64,000 nt of DNA from Dallia pectoralis (GCA_029465975.1 CM055756.1:1959101-2023100); one strand, 5' to 3'. Positions 50,217 through 62,553 are shown, counted from the stretch's first letter. The notes: generated by a model from the letters alone, not told the origin. A program made the numbers and translations.

Positions 50217-51334
50217 ACCTTCAGGGATTGAGTGTAATTCGTTAGCATGACAATGCTAATTGCTGGTTACTAGCAGTAGTGCCTTTTGTTTCTAGTGATC
50301 TCATCACACTAGCCAGCATAAGTAAACTAGAGTGGCCAGCTGTGCTCCTATCTGCCTTGTTTAAACACCAGAATATCAAATGGTCTCACTGTGGACCTTT
50401 ATTCAACTGGTTGGCTAACATGATTGTGTAATTTGTTGTTTTGTAAAAGGGATAATTGACATCAAAATATGTTGGGTAGACTTTGAAGAGCCATCTAATT
50501 CCATGCATTGAAACAGTTGTGCTACAACAGTCAATGCTGTGTTATAAGCTAAAGGAAATGTGTTAACATCTATATTCTATAAAGAACCTGTCCTATGAGA
50601 ATGATTAATCTGCTTACATTTCCTGCAGTGTTTGGAAAATCTTGGCCCAGACACTTGTTCCAAAATGAATGTGATGGAGGTTTCATACTCCAGCATAATA
50701 AAAGTATGAAATAGTTGTGGTTTTAGCAGGAATTATTTCACTATCAAAGAAATACATTAATGGATTTGGATAATGCCATCTACCGGTTGGGGTGTGTTAA
50801 GACGGTGGCTCATATATTGGGTGTTTTACACACAAATATGTTTAGCGTGAACTACCCCTTTAAGGAGCACATTTAATCTTTGCTGTTGTCAGATTTGCAG
50901 TAAACAGACTTCTCAGCCTCAAACACCACTTATCTATTGGCTTGTTCTGGTGGTTCTTGTGGGCAGAGATTAATGTCACACAATGCCTGTTATAAACACC
51001 TCGTATGATTAAGACAGGATCACCAACACTGACTGAGCCAATCACAAGCTGCTCCCTGCGTTACGGTCTGTTGACTTCAGGCAATACCAAAATGGTGCTC
51101 AACATCAGAATAGTTATTTTACTTTGTCTCTGTGTACTATTTCTAGACTCCTAAACACAATGTTTTCGGTCAGGTCTACATAAACAGCCTGGACATCTTA
51201 ACATCTGACCTTTATTTTTGTACACTCCATTTTCTAATGTCGTAACGTGTCATGTATCGCGCTGTCAGTCAGTATGGTTGTGATTTTTTTTTACTACTTT
51301 CTGTACCTGGAGATCATAGTTCACCCTGTGTCAC

Positions 51335-51340
51335 AATAAA
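51335..51340 (+). terminator. arhgdia: Distal polyadenylation signal of arhgdia (AATAAA)
   Basis: AATAAA is followed within 30 bp by a TG/T-rich stretch. On the opposite strand, ATTAAA (51383-51378) and AATAAA (51216-51211) are candidate signals for cdr2l, so the two convergent transcripts end within about 150 bp of each other or overlap. Confidence 0.5.
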
Positions 51341-51383
51341 GGGTTTTGAATGGAGGTTTGTCATCCCAATGTTTTCTTTTAAT

Positions 51384-52910
51384 CAATTGAGTCATGATAC
51401 TGCCTGTCATATCTGAATTGTTACATGTTCTTAACCGTACGCACCACATCTCATTCCATATTCAACAGGGGCGAGGGAAAATCAGTGCCTACTGATTATA
51501 TATTCATTAATGACCATATGTCACTAAGTTTTTACACAATGAAAAACAAACAGAAGGCAATGACAACCAATGTATTGAGAATAAGACAGAACTGATACAC
51601 AGCCTTCGATTAGACAACTGCTGGGCCTGTAGATCCCAAATGTTCAAAAAAATGTATCTCCTGGACCAAGGCATCTGTCATTTTCCACCCAAACATCTGC
51701 AGGTCTTTATGCATGTTTCCTTCTCTAGTTTGGAGTCTCTAAATAGGAAACACCGATCACAGATCAAAAATGAATCAATGCTTGCCAAAGCACAAGAATT
51801 TAGTATTCTCGGCAGCCTCAAAACAGGACCAAATAGAAATGTCATCCTATAATGTACTAAGACAAAGTACACCGACGCGGTCAAATATAAATACTCAGTC
51901 AATACTTTAACATCCACATTCCAGGTTTCATGCATTTAAATATTAAAGCGAGAAGTTCCAACATGTTGTTTTAAACGATGTTACTGCAATTTGTATCTCA
52001 GTGTTAAACTGCAGACACTCATTTTGCCTCCAGACACACGGTTTTAAAGAACCTGAACACTGATTAAATGGGCTAAAGAGCCATTACACTTAAGAGACTA
52101 TATAATGTTATAATAACGAGTTCACTTCACAAATAACGCAACATTAGTGTTCACTGCTATAAGTCAGATTTAGTTTCCTGCAAGGTCAGATACAATTTCT
52201 ACGCTCAAACTTCTCACCATAATCGCTCATTCGTCACTGCATGCCATCAAAACAGTCCTCCGACTCCACACAACTAACATTGGGACGTATTGTCATCTTA
52301 TAAATCCTTCAATATACCAACAAGATTCCACAGTTTGCACACAGTATTCATTTTAGAACCGGTCTATTGAGGTTCTATAGTCTGTAACAATTCAACTTTA
52401 GGCAAACTTTGCTTACTGCTTTTTAAAACCAATGTTGTATTCATGAAGTCAGACCTAATAGCAGCTGTGGAGTACACAATGTGTGAACATCAGAAAGAAC
52501 TTAACCACAATGTCGTTTTTGTAAACGTTTTATGCTCTCCACATGTTATTCGTTAAGACAGTCATCATTGGCAACAACATTAAACCGTCATTCTTTTTAC
52601 ATTTTATAGAATTGGTGCAGTGTCAGTATACACACAGTCAGTTAAATATGTCCTAACTGAAGACAGGCCAAACAGGGATGTTAGTTTGTCAACAAAGCAA
52701 TGTATCTACCCAGATAATGGGTCTTAAACGTACATCAACTACTTCCCATTAGGGTTAATTTTGGCAGCATAGTTGTAGATCAGATCAAAACAGTTGAGGA
52801 GGCCATTAAGACATCCAGTGACCATAAACAAGCAACATAATCAAACAAATAGAAAGAAAGTCTACATTTCCACTGCATTCCCCGCAGCGTCAGTCGAGAG
52901 GGGAAGCGGC
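51384..52910 (-). other. cdr2l: Probable cdr2l 3' UTR
   Basis: No other coding signal was recognised between the cdr2l stop codon (52911) and the candidate ATTAAA at 51383-51378 on the - strand. The exact 3' end is inferred. Confidence 0.4.
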
Positions 52911-53913
52911 TCATTTGTCTTTGGACAATCTTCCCTTTGGACTTCCTGCCCTCGGTGACGACTTCCTTGCTTTGGCTCCTTTGGCAGAGTTCACTTCACT
53001 CTTGGTCTTCTGCAGGCGCGAGAAGATCTCCTTGAACAGGGCCTTATATTCCGGAGTGTTCTGCCCCAGCCTCTTGTCCACCTGCTCTACCTGCCGGCTG
53101 ATGCCCTCCAGTGCCTCTGGTGTGGAGGGTGTCTGGGGCGGGATGGGAGGTGCCGCGGCAGCCGCGGCAGAGGAGGAGGTGCAGGCGGTGGTCAAGTTGT
53201 AGTCTTTCACCGACGGGTCCCTGGAGACGGGGCGTGACGTCTGCACACCGGCGTGGCACAGGCTCTCCTCGTGGCGCCGGCACTTCCCCAGGAGCACCTC
53301 GTACTTCTCCAGCAGGGTGTGGTACTGCTCGTCCACCTCCCGCAGGATGGACATGCCTCGTTTACGGACCCCGTTGGCGTGGATCGCGTAGCTGCCCTGC
53401 CTCCTGCCCGTAGCGTCACGGGCCGAGATGACGTTGAGGGCCGTGTCGCTGCAGCTCTTCCTCACGGGGCCTCCTTGCGGCGCGCCTCCTTCTAGAGTCC
53501 CGCCGGACTCCCCGGGCCCCTCCCCTCCCTCCTCTTGCCCCGGCCCGTCGGGCGTGTCCGTCTCGGGGGCGTTGTTTAGCAGGGATTGCTCCAGGCCCTC
53601 CTCGCCCCCCAACAGACACACCCTGGACCTCCTCAGCTGCTGCATCTCCTGCAGCTCCGCCTCCAGCTCCTGCACCCGTAGCTGGCAGCTCTCCGCCCCC
53701 AGGAGGCTCTGTTCCAGACGCTCAAACTCCTGCAGCACCGCCGTGCACTCCCGCTCCGCCCCTTCACGCCGTCCTCGTTCCGCCACCATGGCAGACCTCA
53801 GAGAGGAGACCACGCCCTTCAGACGCTCGTTCTCTTCGTCCAGAGGCCGGTGCTCCCGTTCGGACACCAGGTCCACACTGCCGGGGTTCGCCACCAGAAA
53901 TCCGTCCTCATAC
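52911..53913 (-). other. cdr2l: cdr2l terminal coding exon
   Basis: The acceptor TGTTTACAG|G lies at 53914/53913. The exon completes an arginine codon split AG|G and continues YEDGFLVANPGSVDLVSERE. It is unusually GC- and CpG-rich (for example the antisense of GCCCCGGCCCGTCGGGCGTG), in contrast to the repeat-filled intron beside it. Confidence 0.92.
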
Positions 53914-56900
53914 CTGTAAACACGCCGGATAAAGCAGGGAGGTGTAACACAACACCATAACTAACAGGTTGGGCCAAACATGTTCTTTGGTGACATTTGC
54001 CAGATCCTTTTCTAGTGCCCAATAGCACGCTAGTCACATGATATAATTTCATCCTGTGGAACTGTGGGTCGAATAAAACTTGTCGGAAATGGGCGGCCTA
54101 ATTTTAGTATGTGAGCTAAACTACTGCCTGGGAACATCTACCACTGAAGTACGAGATGGGAGGGGGGCGGGGCTTGGTTGACCTGAGGTCTCCCAATCAG
54201 AAGTACGAGATGGGAGGGGGGCGGGGCTTGGTTGACCTGAGGTCTCCCAATCAGAAGTACGAGATGGGAGGGGGCGGGGCTTGGTTGACCTGGGGTCTCC
54301 CAATCAGAAGTACAAGATGGGAGGATCTTGCTTGACCTCGGGCTTCCAGTGGGGAGACCCAAGTAGGGGAATCAATCAAATAGTACTATACAAAGTCAGT
54401 CATAGTACTATACAAAGTCAGACATAGTACTATACAAAGTCAGTCATAGTACTATACAAAGTCAGTCATAGTACTATACAAAGTCAGTCATAGTACTATA
54501 CAAAGTCAGTCATAGTACTATACAAAGTCAGTCATAGTACTATACAAAGTCAGTCATAGTACTATACAAAGTCAGTCATAGTACTATACAAAGTCAGTCA
54601 TAGTACTATACAAAGTCAGTCATAGTACTATACAAAGTCAGTCATAGTACTATACAAAGTCAGTCATAGTACTATACAAAGTCAGTCATAGTACTATACA
54701 AAGTCAGTCATAGTACTATACAAAGTCAGTCATAGTACTATACAAAGTCAGTCATAGTACTATACAAAGTCAGTCATAGTACTATACAAAGTCAGTCATA
54801 GTAATATACAAAGTCAGTCATAGTACTATACAAAGTACGCTAAGGCAGTTAGTAAAATCAGGCACACTAGGAAATGCTACCAAATAAATCATTCATAATA
54901 CTGTGAATATATACTTTAATAGACATATTGTTGTATTTTATTCTGGTTTGTGCAAAATCGTTAATAAATAATATAAAACCAGTCTGCATACCACCACGCT
55001 GATTGGTTTAGTCTTGAAAGTTTTGGGGATGGGTAATTTATTGATGCTCTAGTCCTAAATCAATACACATGGATAAGAAAAGGTCTAAGCCCAGTATAGG
55101 AAAAAGGAAAGGGAATACATGCAAAAGATAAAGGCAGCGATGTCCTCTATTTATGAATGTAATTAAATAGTACGACACCTATTATTGTTAGCATATATTG
55201 CTTGTTACGCCATCACACATTGGGCGGCAATATTCAGTTCTGTCCAACTTACAAAACATGAGAAATAATTTCACACTTTCATCATGATTATTGACACATA
55301 TTATTGATATGGTTAACTGTCACTGAGTAATGTCTAGAATTAGACAAGGAGGTTGTATAATGACATGTGTATGTAAATGTGCAAAAGGTATTTATTGTGT
55401 ATTATTTTGGAGCACCAGCTGGCACTTGCCAGGAGGAGGAGCCATCTACCACCTCAGCCACACAGGCCTGTTCAGAAACAATCACAGCACCTCAGGGGGA
55501 GGAGCCATCTACCTCCTCAGCCACACAGGCCTGTTCAGAAACAATCACAGCACCTCAGGGGGAGGAGCCATCTACCTCCTCAGCCACACAGGCCTGTTCA
55601 GAAACAATCACAGCACCTCAGGGGGAGGAGCAATCTACCACCTCAGGAGGAGGAGCCATCTACCACCTCAGGAGGAGGAGCCATCTACCACCTCAGGAGG
55701 AGGAGCCATCTACCACCTCAGGAGGAGGAGCCATCTACCACCTCAGGAGGAGGAGCCATCTACCACCTCAGGAGGAGGAGCCATCTACCACCTCAGGAGG
55801 AGGAGCCATCTACCACCTCAGGAGGAGGAGCCATCTACCACCTCAGGGGGAGGAGCCTTTTATCCTTTTTTTTACCCTTTTTTAGCCTTTTTTTGCTTTT
55901 ATCATTACTGGGTATGTATGCGGGATGTTCGACCACTATAAATGCTGTGAATAATGTATGTAACTAATGCCCATTTGAAGCCATTATAAATGCCTGTAGC
56001 AGCGCCAGCACCAAACCCTGCTGCTGGGGGTGACCCACTGACTACAGACACTGCTGACTGGCCTTTAGTTCTGACTTAGTTCTGACTACAGACACTGCTG
56101 ACTGGCCATTAGTTCTGACTACAGACACTGCTGACTGGCCTTTAGTTCTGACTACAGACACTGCTGACTGGCCTTTAGTTCTGTCTACAGACACTGCTGA
56201 CTGGCCTTTAGTTCTGTCTACAGACACTGCTGACTGGCCTTTAGTTCTGACTACAGACACTGCTGACTGGCCTTTAGTTCTGACTACAGACACTGCTGAC
56301 TGGCCTTTAGTTCTGTCTACAGACACTGCTGACTGGCCTTTAGTTCTGTCTACAGACACTGCTGACTGGCCTTTAGTTCTGACTACAGACACTGCTGACT
56401 GGCCTTTAGTTCTGACTACAGACACTGCTGACTGGCCTTTAGTTCTGACTGACACACGAAGAGAAGTTCACCCTGGGAACCATGAAGGGATATATGGAAG
56501 GTGTGCTGATCACATTAGCATATTCCAGGACTTGAGATGTTTAATGAGCCAATAGAGTGCTGCCTCGCTGTACCTGGGTGCGGTAATGAGCCAATAGAGT
56601 ACTGCCTCGCTGTACCTGGGTTCGTTATTGAGCCAATAGAGTGCTGCCTCGCTGTACCTGGGTGCGTTAATGAGCCAATAGAGTGCTGCCTCGCTGTACC
56701 TGGGTGCGGTGATGAGCCAATAGAGTGCTGCCTCGCTGTACCTGGGTGCGTTAATGAGCCAATAGAGTGCTGCCTCGCTGTACCTGGGTGCGTTAATGAG
56801 CCAATAGAGTGCTGCCTCGCTGTACCTGGGTGCGTTAATGAGCCAATAGAGTGCTGCCTCGTTGTACTTGGGTGCGTTAATGAGCCAATAGAGTGCTGCC

Positions 56901-59900
56901 TCGCTGTACCTAGGTGCGTTAATGAGCCAATAGAGTGCTGCCTCGCTGTACCTGGGTGCGTTAATGAGCCAATAGAGTGCTGCCTCGCTGTACCTGGGTG
57001 CGTTAATGAGCCAATAGAGTGCTGCCTCGCTGTACCTGGGTGCGGTGATGAGCCAATAGAGTGCTGCCTCGCTGTACCTGGGTGCGTTAATGAGCCAATA
57101 GAGTGCTGCCTCGCTGTACCTGGGTGCGTTAATGAGCCAATAGAGTGCTGCCTCGCTGTACTTGGGTGCGTTAATGAGCCAATAGAGTGCTGCCTCGCTG
57201 TACCTAGGTGCGTTAATGAGCCAATAGAGTGCTGCGTCGCTGTACCTGGGTTCGGTGATGAGCCAATAGAGTGCTGCCTCGCTGTACCTGGGTGCGTTGA
57301 TGAGCCAATAGAGTGCTGCCTCGCTGTACCTGGGTGCGTTAATGAGCCAATAGAGTGCTGCCTCGCTGTACCTGGGTGTGTTAATGAGCCAATAGAGTGC
57401 TGCCTCGCTGTACCTGGGTGCGTTAATGAGCCAATAGAGTGCTGCCTCGCTGTACCTGGGTGTGTTAATGAGCCAATAGAGTGCTGCCTCGCTGTACCTG
57501 GGTGTGTTAATGAGCCAATAGAGTGCTGCCTCGCTGTACCTGGGTGCGTTAATGAGCCAATAGAGTGCTGCCTCGCTGTACCTGGGTGCGTTATTGAGCC
57601 AATAGAGTGCTGCCTCGCTGTACCTGGGTGCGTTAATGAGCCAATAGAGTGCTGCCTCGCTGTACCTGGGTGCGGTGCACAGTTCTTTGAGGCAGGGGAA
57701 GGAGTGGACAGTCTTGCGACGCTCCTTCTTCTCTCGGCGGACCCTCAGCTCTTTGAGTGTACGGAGCTCCTCAACCCGAGCTGTCATGGTATCTACCTGG
57801 GTCTGCAGAGTCTCCATGGTGCCCGTCAACCTGGAAACAGACACACATACAATGGAGCCTTCATATTACACGAGTTGACTAAATCAGACCGTTATTTTAA
57901 TTATCTTAATCGCTTTGGTACTGTGAATTTAAGATTTTAAAAAGCCTTTATTCAAAGCCAAGCACGTTTTATTTTCAGTAGAATACACAAACAAATAATC
58001 AGTGTCCCGTCATTAAAGACATATGATATTATATGATTTATATGTTAATACGCAAAACTTATAATCAGTATTTCCGCTTATTTTGTAACAAAAGTTAGGA
58101 TATGATCAAATGTAATTCATGTCACCTGTAAGTGGTCATAAGCTTACAAGCCAAATAAAAGCACAATCAGTTGTCTTGAACTAAAGAGTAACTCTAACAT
58201 ACAATGTGGTTCCTACACCGTAATGCGATTACGCACAATGCAATTGTTCAGAAAACAGGCATTTATTTCCTAAACTATGAACAACGGGAGCCATTCAAGA
58301 TCTAAGCGTATTAACCTCTAAACCGAATAGTTAGCTTGGCATTTCTTACGACATTCTTGGCACAACCGCCATGAAGAAACCGCACAGGCTACACAGCCAG
58401 GGAAAAGAGAAAGTTATGGCAGATAACAGGGGAGAGGACACCTCAGGAGATAATAAAACCTCACCTGTCAATCTTCTGCTGGGATGCTTTGCTCTCCAGA
58501 AGCAGCTTCTCATTGTGGATCTCCAGCTCCCTGGCGGTCACGTCCAGCTGCTCGTAAACCTTGGCATGCTGCTCATTCATCTCCCTCAGCTTCTCCAACT
58601 GCTTGGACAGGTACTGTTGGGGAGAACACGCGTGCTAATGAACACTGGGATCTTCGACGAGGGTACGTTGGGGTTCCACCTCGACACGTCTTGGTTCTGG
58701 CCCGGTCCCAGCTTACAGAAATGAAGTAGTCGACGGCTTGATTATTATTAGTAAAGTTAATTCAGGTGCAATCTTTGGAATACATCTTCAAATGGGCAAT
58801 TGCTGTGGGTCTGTGGGCAGATACTGGAAAACCTTAATCTAACTCGAATCTAAAGGTAAAACGATAGAGAGGACGCTATAACCACTGAAATACAGTCCCT
58901 AACCCCTTATGACCCAGACATTTGTCCCAGATATGGATTCAGGTTAAATCAGGTCCTACCAACTTCCATGGAGGACCAGCTATTGTCATGTGTTGCTGAG
59001 GGGATCAATAAACTCCATCCACTTCTGGACACAGATGTGACTTTAATGATGCAGCTCCCATTCCACCTTAATTTAATGAAACGCAAATGTAATGCAAATG
59101 AACAAATCCCATGTTGTACGAGCTATAAACCAGTGACAAAATGTAACATTTAGTCGTTTTTCATGTGTGTTTTTATGCATCTTGAAATCAGATAAATCAA
59201 CGTATGAATTGTAATCAGGCATGTCGATTCATTATAGAGTGATATTGGGCGAACTCAAAGATAACATGAACCCTTAAGGGATTACATTTCACCAGAAGTC
59301 ACATTTTAACTTTTCACTTCTTTAGCATTAGGACATTTCTGCAAGAGTGTGTGTGTGTGTGCGCGCGCGTGTGTGGATCTGAATGGTTAGCTTTTATTTT
59401 GTTTATTGGAGTGAAAGAAGCTATCCATCGGTAACGTTAGAACTTGCAGGAACTTGCAGCGTTGTGATTTAAAGACATTCGAAGATTCTGCATTTTTCCT
59501 GATGCGCAAAGTTGAGATGCGTTATATCATTATTGATGTTGTGTTCCCCCCTTGCCAGAAATTAACATGGAACATAACTGACATTTTGCTTCCTCTTTTT
59601 CTTTGGTTTAAGTAAAACGTACCCAAGCATTTGTGGTTGCTTAGCACATTCAGGCATCCTAGAAATAAAACGAATGAGAGCGTGAGGCAATTCAATTTGT
59701 CGCTTATTTTTAAGGTGGTTGGCTTAAATTCAATTGAATTCAATAACTATATTAGACAATAGAGGGACATCTGTGCACCAGTGATTTCATTTTAATTAAC
59801 ATGGCTCTTGTCTCTCAAGATGTTACGTTATAGGACGCACTGGTATCATGAGCTTGAACCTTATTGTGGAACCCGACTCCATAACAGAACCGGGTCTCGA

Positions 59901-60073
59901 TCCCCATCCTCAGTCATGACACTCGCACACCCTCAGTCACATAGTGGGGTCACATCGAACCTCGATCTCCTGCACCTGCTCCTCATTGTTGATGTACATC
60001 TGCTGTAGCGAGTCCTCCAGCTCCCGGTTGCGCTCCAATAGTGTCTTCCCCAGTTCGGCTGCTAGGTGCAGAT
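52911..60073 (-). CDS. cdr2l: Cerebellar degeneration-related protein 2-like (5' exon outside window)
   Basis: Exons on the - strand, in transcript order, are 60073-59961, 58613-58465, 57830-57666 and 53913-52911, and all join in phase. The product starts (D)LHLAAELGKTLLERNRELED, then YLSKQLEKLREMNEQHAKVY, LTGTMETLQTQVDTMTARVE, RRKTVHSFPCLKELCTAPR and a 333-residue last exon with KSCSDTALNVISARD, VRKRGMSILREVDEQYHTLL, AGVQTSRPVSRD and EYKALFKEIFSRLQKTKSEV. This matches human CDR2L (465 residues), a cytoplasmic coiled-coil protein that in mammals associates with ribosomes and is the Yo paraneoplastic autoantigen. About 475 residues are visible; the first ~25 (acidic EEEE/WYDQQDLE-type exon) must lie beyond 64000. 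The last exon holds an insertion-like Ala/Pro-rich tract (SSSAAAAAAPPIPPQTPSTP). Confidence 0.94.
54140..54345. repeat. 54-bp minisatellite, ~4 copies, in cdr2l intron
   Basis: GAAGTACGAGATGGGAGGGG followed by GGCGGGGCTTGGTTGACCTG and AGGTCTCCCAATCA repeats. The GGGGCGGGGC core is Sp1/KLF-like and G-rich on the + strand. Confidence 0.93.
54385..54838. repeat. 22-bp minisatellite, ~20 copies, in cdr2l intron
   Basis: CATAGTACTATACAAAGTCA plus GT is repeated almost without change; one copy reads GTAATATAC and one GACATAG. The uniformity indicates recent expansion. AGTACT and the surrounding TAGTACTATA are near-palindromic. Confidence 0.97.
54839..55425 (-). other. cdr2l: Unique intron sequence of cdr2l
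   Basis: AT-rich sequence with no exon or repeat recognised; it separates the 22-bp array from the 24-bp array. Confidence 0.5.
55428..55855. repeat. Composite minisatellite: ~66-bp then 24-bp units
   Basis: Three copies of a ~66-bp unit (GGAGGAGCCATCTACCTCCT … CACACAGGCCTGTTCAGAAA … CAATCACAGCACCTCAG) are followed by about ten copies of a 24-bp unit (GGAGGAGCCATCTACCACCT plus CAGG). The short unit is the shared part of the long one, so it was amplified from it. All three + frames stay open, which is compositional. Confidence 0.95.
56042..56455. repeat. 33-bp minisatellite, ~12 copies, in cdr2l intron
   Basis: CTGACTACAGACACTGCTGA followed by CTGGCCTTTAGTT repeats, with GACT/GTCT variants arranged in pairs (two GACT then two GTCT), suggesting duplication of multi-unit blocks. 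Confidence 0.95.
56536..57665 (-). repeat. cdr2l: 42-bp minisatellite of repeated 5' splice sites, ~27 copies, abutting a cdr2l exon
   Basis: On the - strand the unit is GTACAGCGAGGCAGCACTCT followed by ATTGGCTCATTAACGCACCC and AG. The exon 57830-57666 ends CACCGCACCCAG and the intron begins GTACAGCGAGG, so exon end plus donor is the unit that has been multiplied. Every unit keeps the GT of the donor; a few carry AAGTAC or TAGGTAC variants. The unit is 14 codons long and free of stops, reading YSEAALYWLINAPR. Confidence 0.95.
58614..59960 (-). other. cdr2l: cdr2l intron, nothing else recognised
   Basis: Unique AT-rich sequence with a short GT/GC run at 59347-59372. No additional exon is needed, since the flanking exons join in phase (EIE|YLSK). 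Confidence 0.6.
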
Positions 60074-61963
60074 CTGTACCCAGGAACAGGATGAAGAACA
60101 GGCGGACAATGGAGTGAGAGGAACAGTTTGGACAATGGAAAACACAAACACTATTTTATTCACATAACCTGGCTGTGATAAAGGATTTATGGGAAAGCCT
60201 CAACCCTAATTATAAGTGTTGCATTGGGTAATTACTGGTTTAACTGAATTATTTATCGTTTCTGACTTCCTGAATGAAAGTGTTGACTAAAAGACTACGA
60301 ACCCTTATTTTAAATAAGAACGAGCAAGAGAAAATCCCATCATTTCATTCTGCCAGGCGCGGTTATTTTATCCTTCTATTGGGATTAAGAACAGCTTCTG
60401 TGACCGCTGCCCAGATGGGCACAAGAAATAAAGTCTGACTGAAGAAAACGGGGAGACTGAGTGAGAAAACCTGGTGAGGAAAGGCTCTGGATTAATCAGT
60501 GCAGGATGAACCCAAACCTCAAAACACCTTCAGGTTCCTAACTTAGCTTCATGTCTCGTCGTCAGAAGGACCTAAACATATAATATCCTTAATAATAAAA
60601 ACCCTAGTCCAAAAGAAGAGTATCATGTCTCAATGACATGTACTAACGCAGTAGCATGTGAGTTTTAGCTTACTCTCTCTGCAATACCTGCTACACAATC
60701 AGATACTTCCTTTGATTTTCACAACATTGGTTTCTTTGCACAAGGCCATACAAATATCTCCAGCACTTCTCTGCTTAGACAAACATATCCAGACAGAAAA
60801 ACACATACAAGCAAGGCAACCAACATGAACCAAAGTGAACAATAAAGGTCATGGAGAACGCAGGACAGCCGTCCCCCTGGTTTCTACGGAAACGCACAAG
60901 CAAATGCAAAGTACAAATCTGAATCACAAGGGGACAAGAGCTGAATTATAGTACAGCTGTGTGTGTGTGTGTGTGTGTGTGTATTACATCACCGATGTCC
61001 TCACAAGTGTATTGACTCATGGTCAATTGTGAGTGCCCTCTCCACAGGGGATTTTTCCCCAGAAATGACACACCTGATCAGGCTTGTTAGGAAATCACAT
61101 GTGCCTGGTTAAAGCTTCCACAAACTAAATGATGTGAAAGTCCCAAGGAGAGGGCTAAATCCCTAGGCTGTATAGAAGACAAAGTATCTCCACTACAGGC
61201 CAAAGCCACTCTGTTATCTATTGGACTGACAATAACAGACGGAACAACGTGAAGGATAATGGGTTGTGTTACAAAAACATTAACAGTCGTGTGTGTGTGT
61301 GTGTGTGTGTGTGACAGCAGCGATTATCCATCCCCAGGCCCTACCATCTACAACCCAACTGTGACCTCACTTATGACCACACTGTGACCGCACGTGCCTG
61401 ATAAACATCCTCTAAGGCCTAAACGTTATGTAATCCCATGACCTTTAACAAAACACGTCACACACTGGTTGTTAGAACTGGCCTGTGCTCAGAGATGATT
61501 GCTTTGACGGTTTCTCATCCCAGCCCAGTAGCCTGTCCTTCCATTTAGTTTCCTATTGGCCAGCTATTTAAACGTTACACCACCAAACCAATTGTTTCTC
61601 ACTACAGTATGGAGTTTCACAGAGCAACTATCGACATTAAAGGCGTAGAAAAGAAAGATTGACCATCTGCACATGTGAGACCTACAATATAACTTAATGC
61701 CACACAAATCAGCTGATTCTGCAGCGGTACAGTATTCTGATAGATTAGACACTGATTATTTGTTACAGATTTTGACAGTACGACAGTAATCTGTAATGCC
61801 TGTGGCTAGTAGCTTCACTGCTACCTTAATATTCTGCACTTTGTGTATTATGTTACAGACTGTAGATGTTTATGATAATATAAAGTCATTAAAAAATATA
61901 TATCTCTAGAAAATTCACACACAATATTTAAAAAGTGTGATTGGTTAAAAAAGAAAAACAGGA
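60074..61963 (-). other. cdr2l: cdr2l upstream intron, no exon recognised
   Basis: The acceptor CTGGGTACAG for the exon 60073-59961 marks the intron end. Two (GT)n microsatellites (60957-60981 and 61291-61311) are present. I found no sequence coding the expected acidic first exon of CDR2L. Confidence 0.5.
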
Positions 61964-62225
61964 GACGTCCCTGGTGAGGGGGTTGGAATTAATGAGGTGG
62001 AACAGAAGGAGACGTCCCTGATTAGGAGGTTGGAATTAATGAGGAGGTGGAACAGAAGGAGACGTCCCTGATTAGGAGGTTGGAATTAATGAGGTGGAAC
62101 AGAAGGAGACGTCCCTGGTTAGGAGGTTGGAATTAATGAGGTGGAACAGAAGGAGACGTCCCTGGTTAGGAGGTTGGAATTAATGAGGAGGAAGAGAAGG
62201 AGACGTCCCTGATTAGGAGGTTGGA
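61964..62225. repeat. Minisatellite, 46-50 bp unit, ~5 copies
   Basis: GGAGACGTCCCTGATTAGGA followed by GGTTGGAATTAATGAGGTGG and AACAGAA repeats. Long units carry an extra GAG (GAGGAGGTGG). GACGTCCC contains a CRE-like ACGTC half-palindrome. Confidence 0.93.
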
Positions 62226-62442
62226 ATTGTTAAATATATTCTGGGTGTATTGATAGTGATTTTTGACCATTACAGTCAGTGTCCATTCAGACAAGATGGC
62301 TGCCACTGAGCTCATAAGAGAGCAGTCGAATGCACAGGATGTAAACAAAAGGATGTGGGTGTATCTACTTAAAACAAAAATATACACAAATACAGTTTTT
62401 CCCAACTACTCCCATGAAACTTATTGTGATAAAACACACATA

Positions 62443-62553
62443 TACATATACACCCACACACCCCCACACACACACACCCCCACACACACACACACCCCCA
62501 CACACACACCCCCACACACACCCCCCACACACACACACCCACACCCACACACA

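Larger units (their letters stand above)
48906..51340 (+). other. arhgdia: arhgdia 3' UTR
   Basis: No gene was recognised between the stop codon and the distal AATAAA at 51335-51340. A proximal tandem AATAAATAAA lies at 49131-49140, so short (about 0.25 kb) and long (about 2.4 kb) 3' UTR forms are possible. The distal signal context (CACCCTGTGTCACAATAAAG) is the stronger-looking one. The cdr2l gene approaches from the opposite strand. Confidence 0.55.

Noticed and set aside
53428..53919. 163-codon frame on + opposite the cdr2l last exon
   Set aside because: Shadow of the GC-rich exon; the - strand frame has clear CDR2L homology.
54385..54838. Regularly spaced 22-bp repeats as a possible CRISPR array
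   Set aside because: Units are directly adjacent without unique spacers, and the DNA is a vertebrate intron.
55330..55967. Three overlapping frames on + in the 24-bp array
   Set aside because: All three frames are open at once, a sign of repeat composition rather than coding.
56537..57940. 467-codon frame on + across the 42-bp array (NEPIECCLAVPGCV repeats)
   Set aside because: Antisense to the cdr2l exon and array; both strands are open because the unit is a multiple of three without stops, and no gene context exists.
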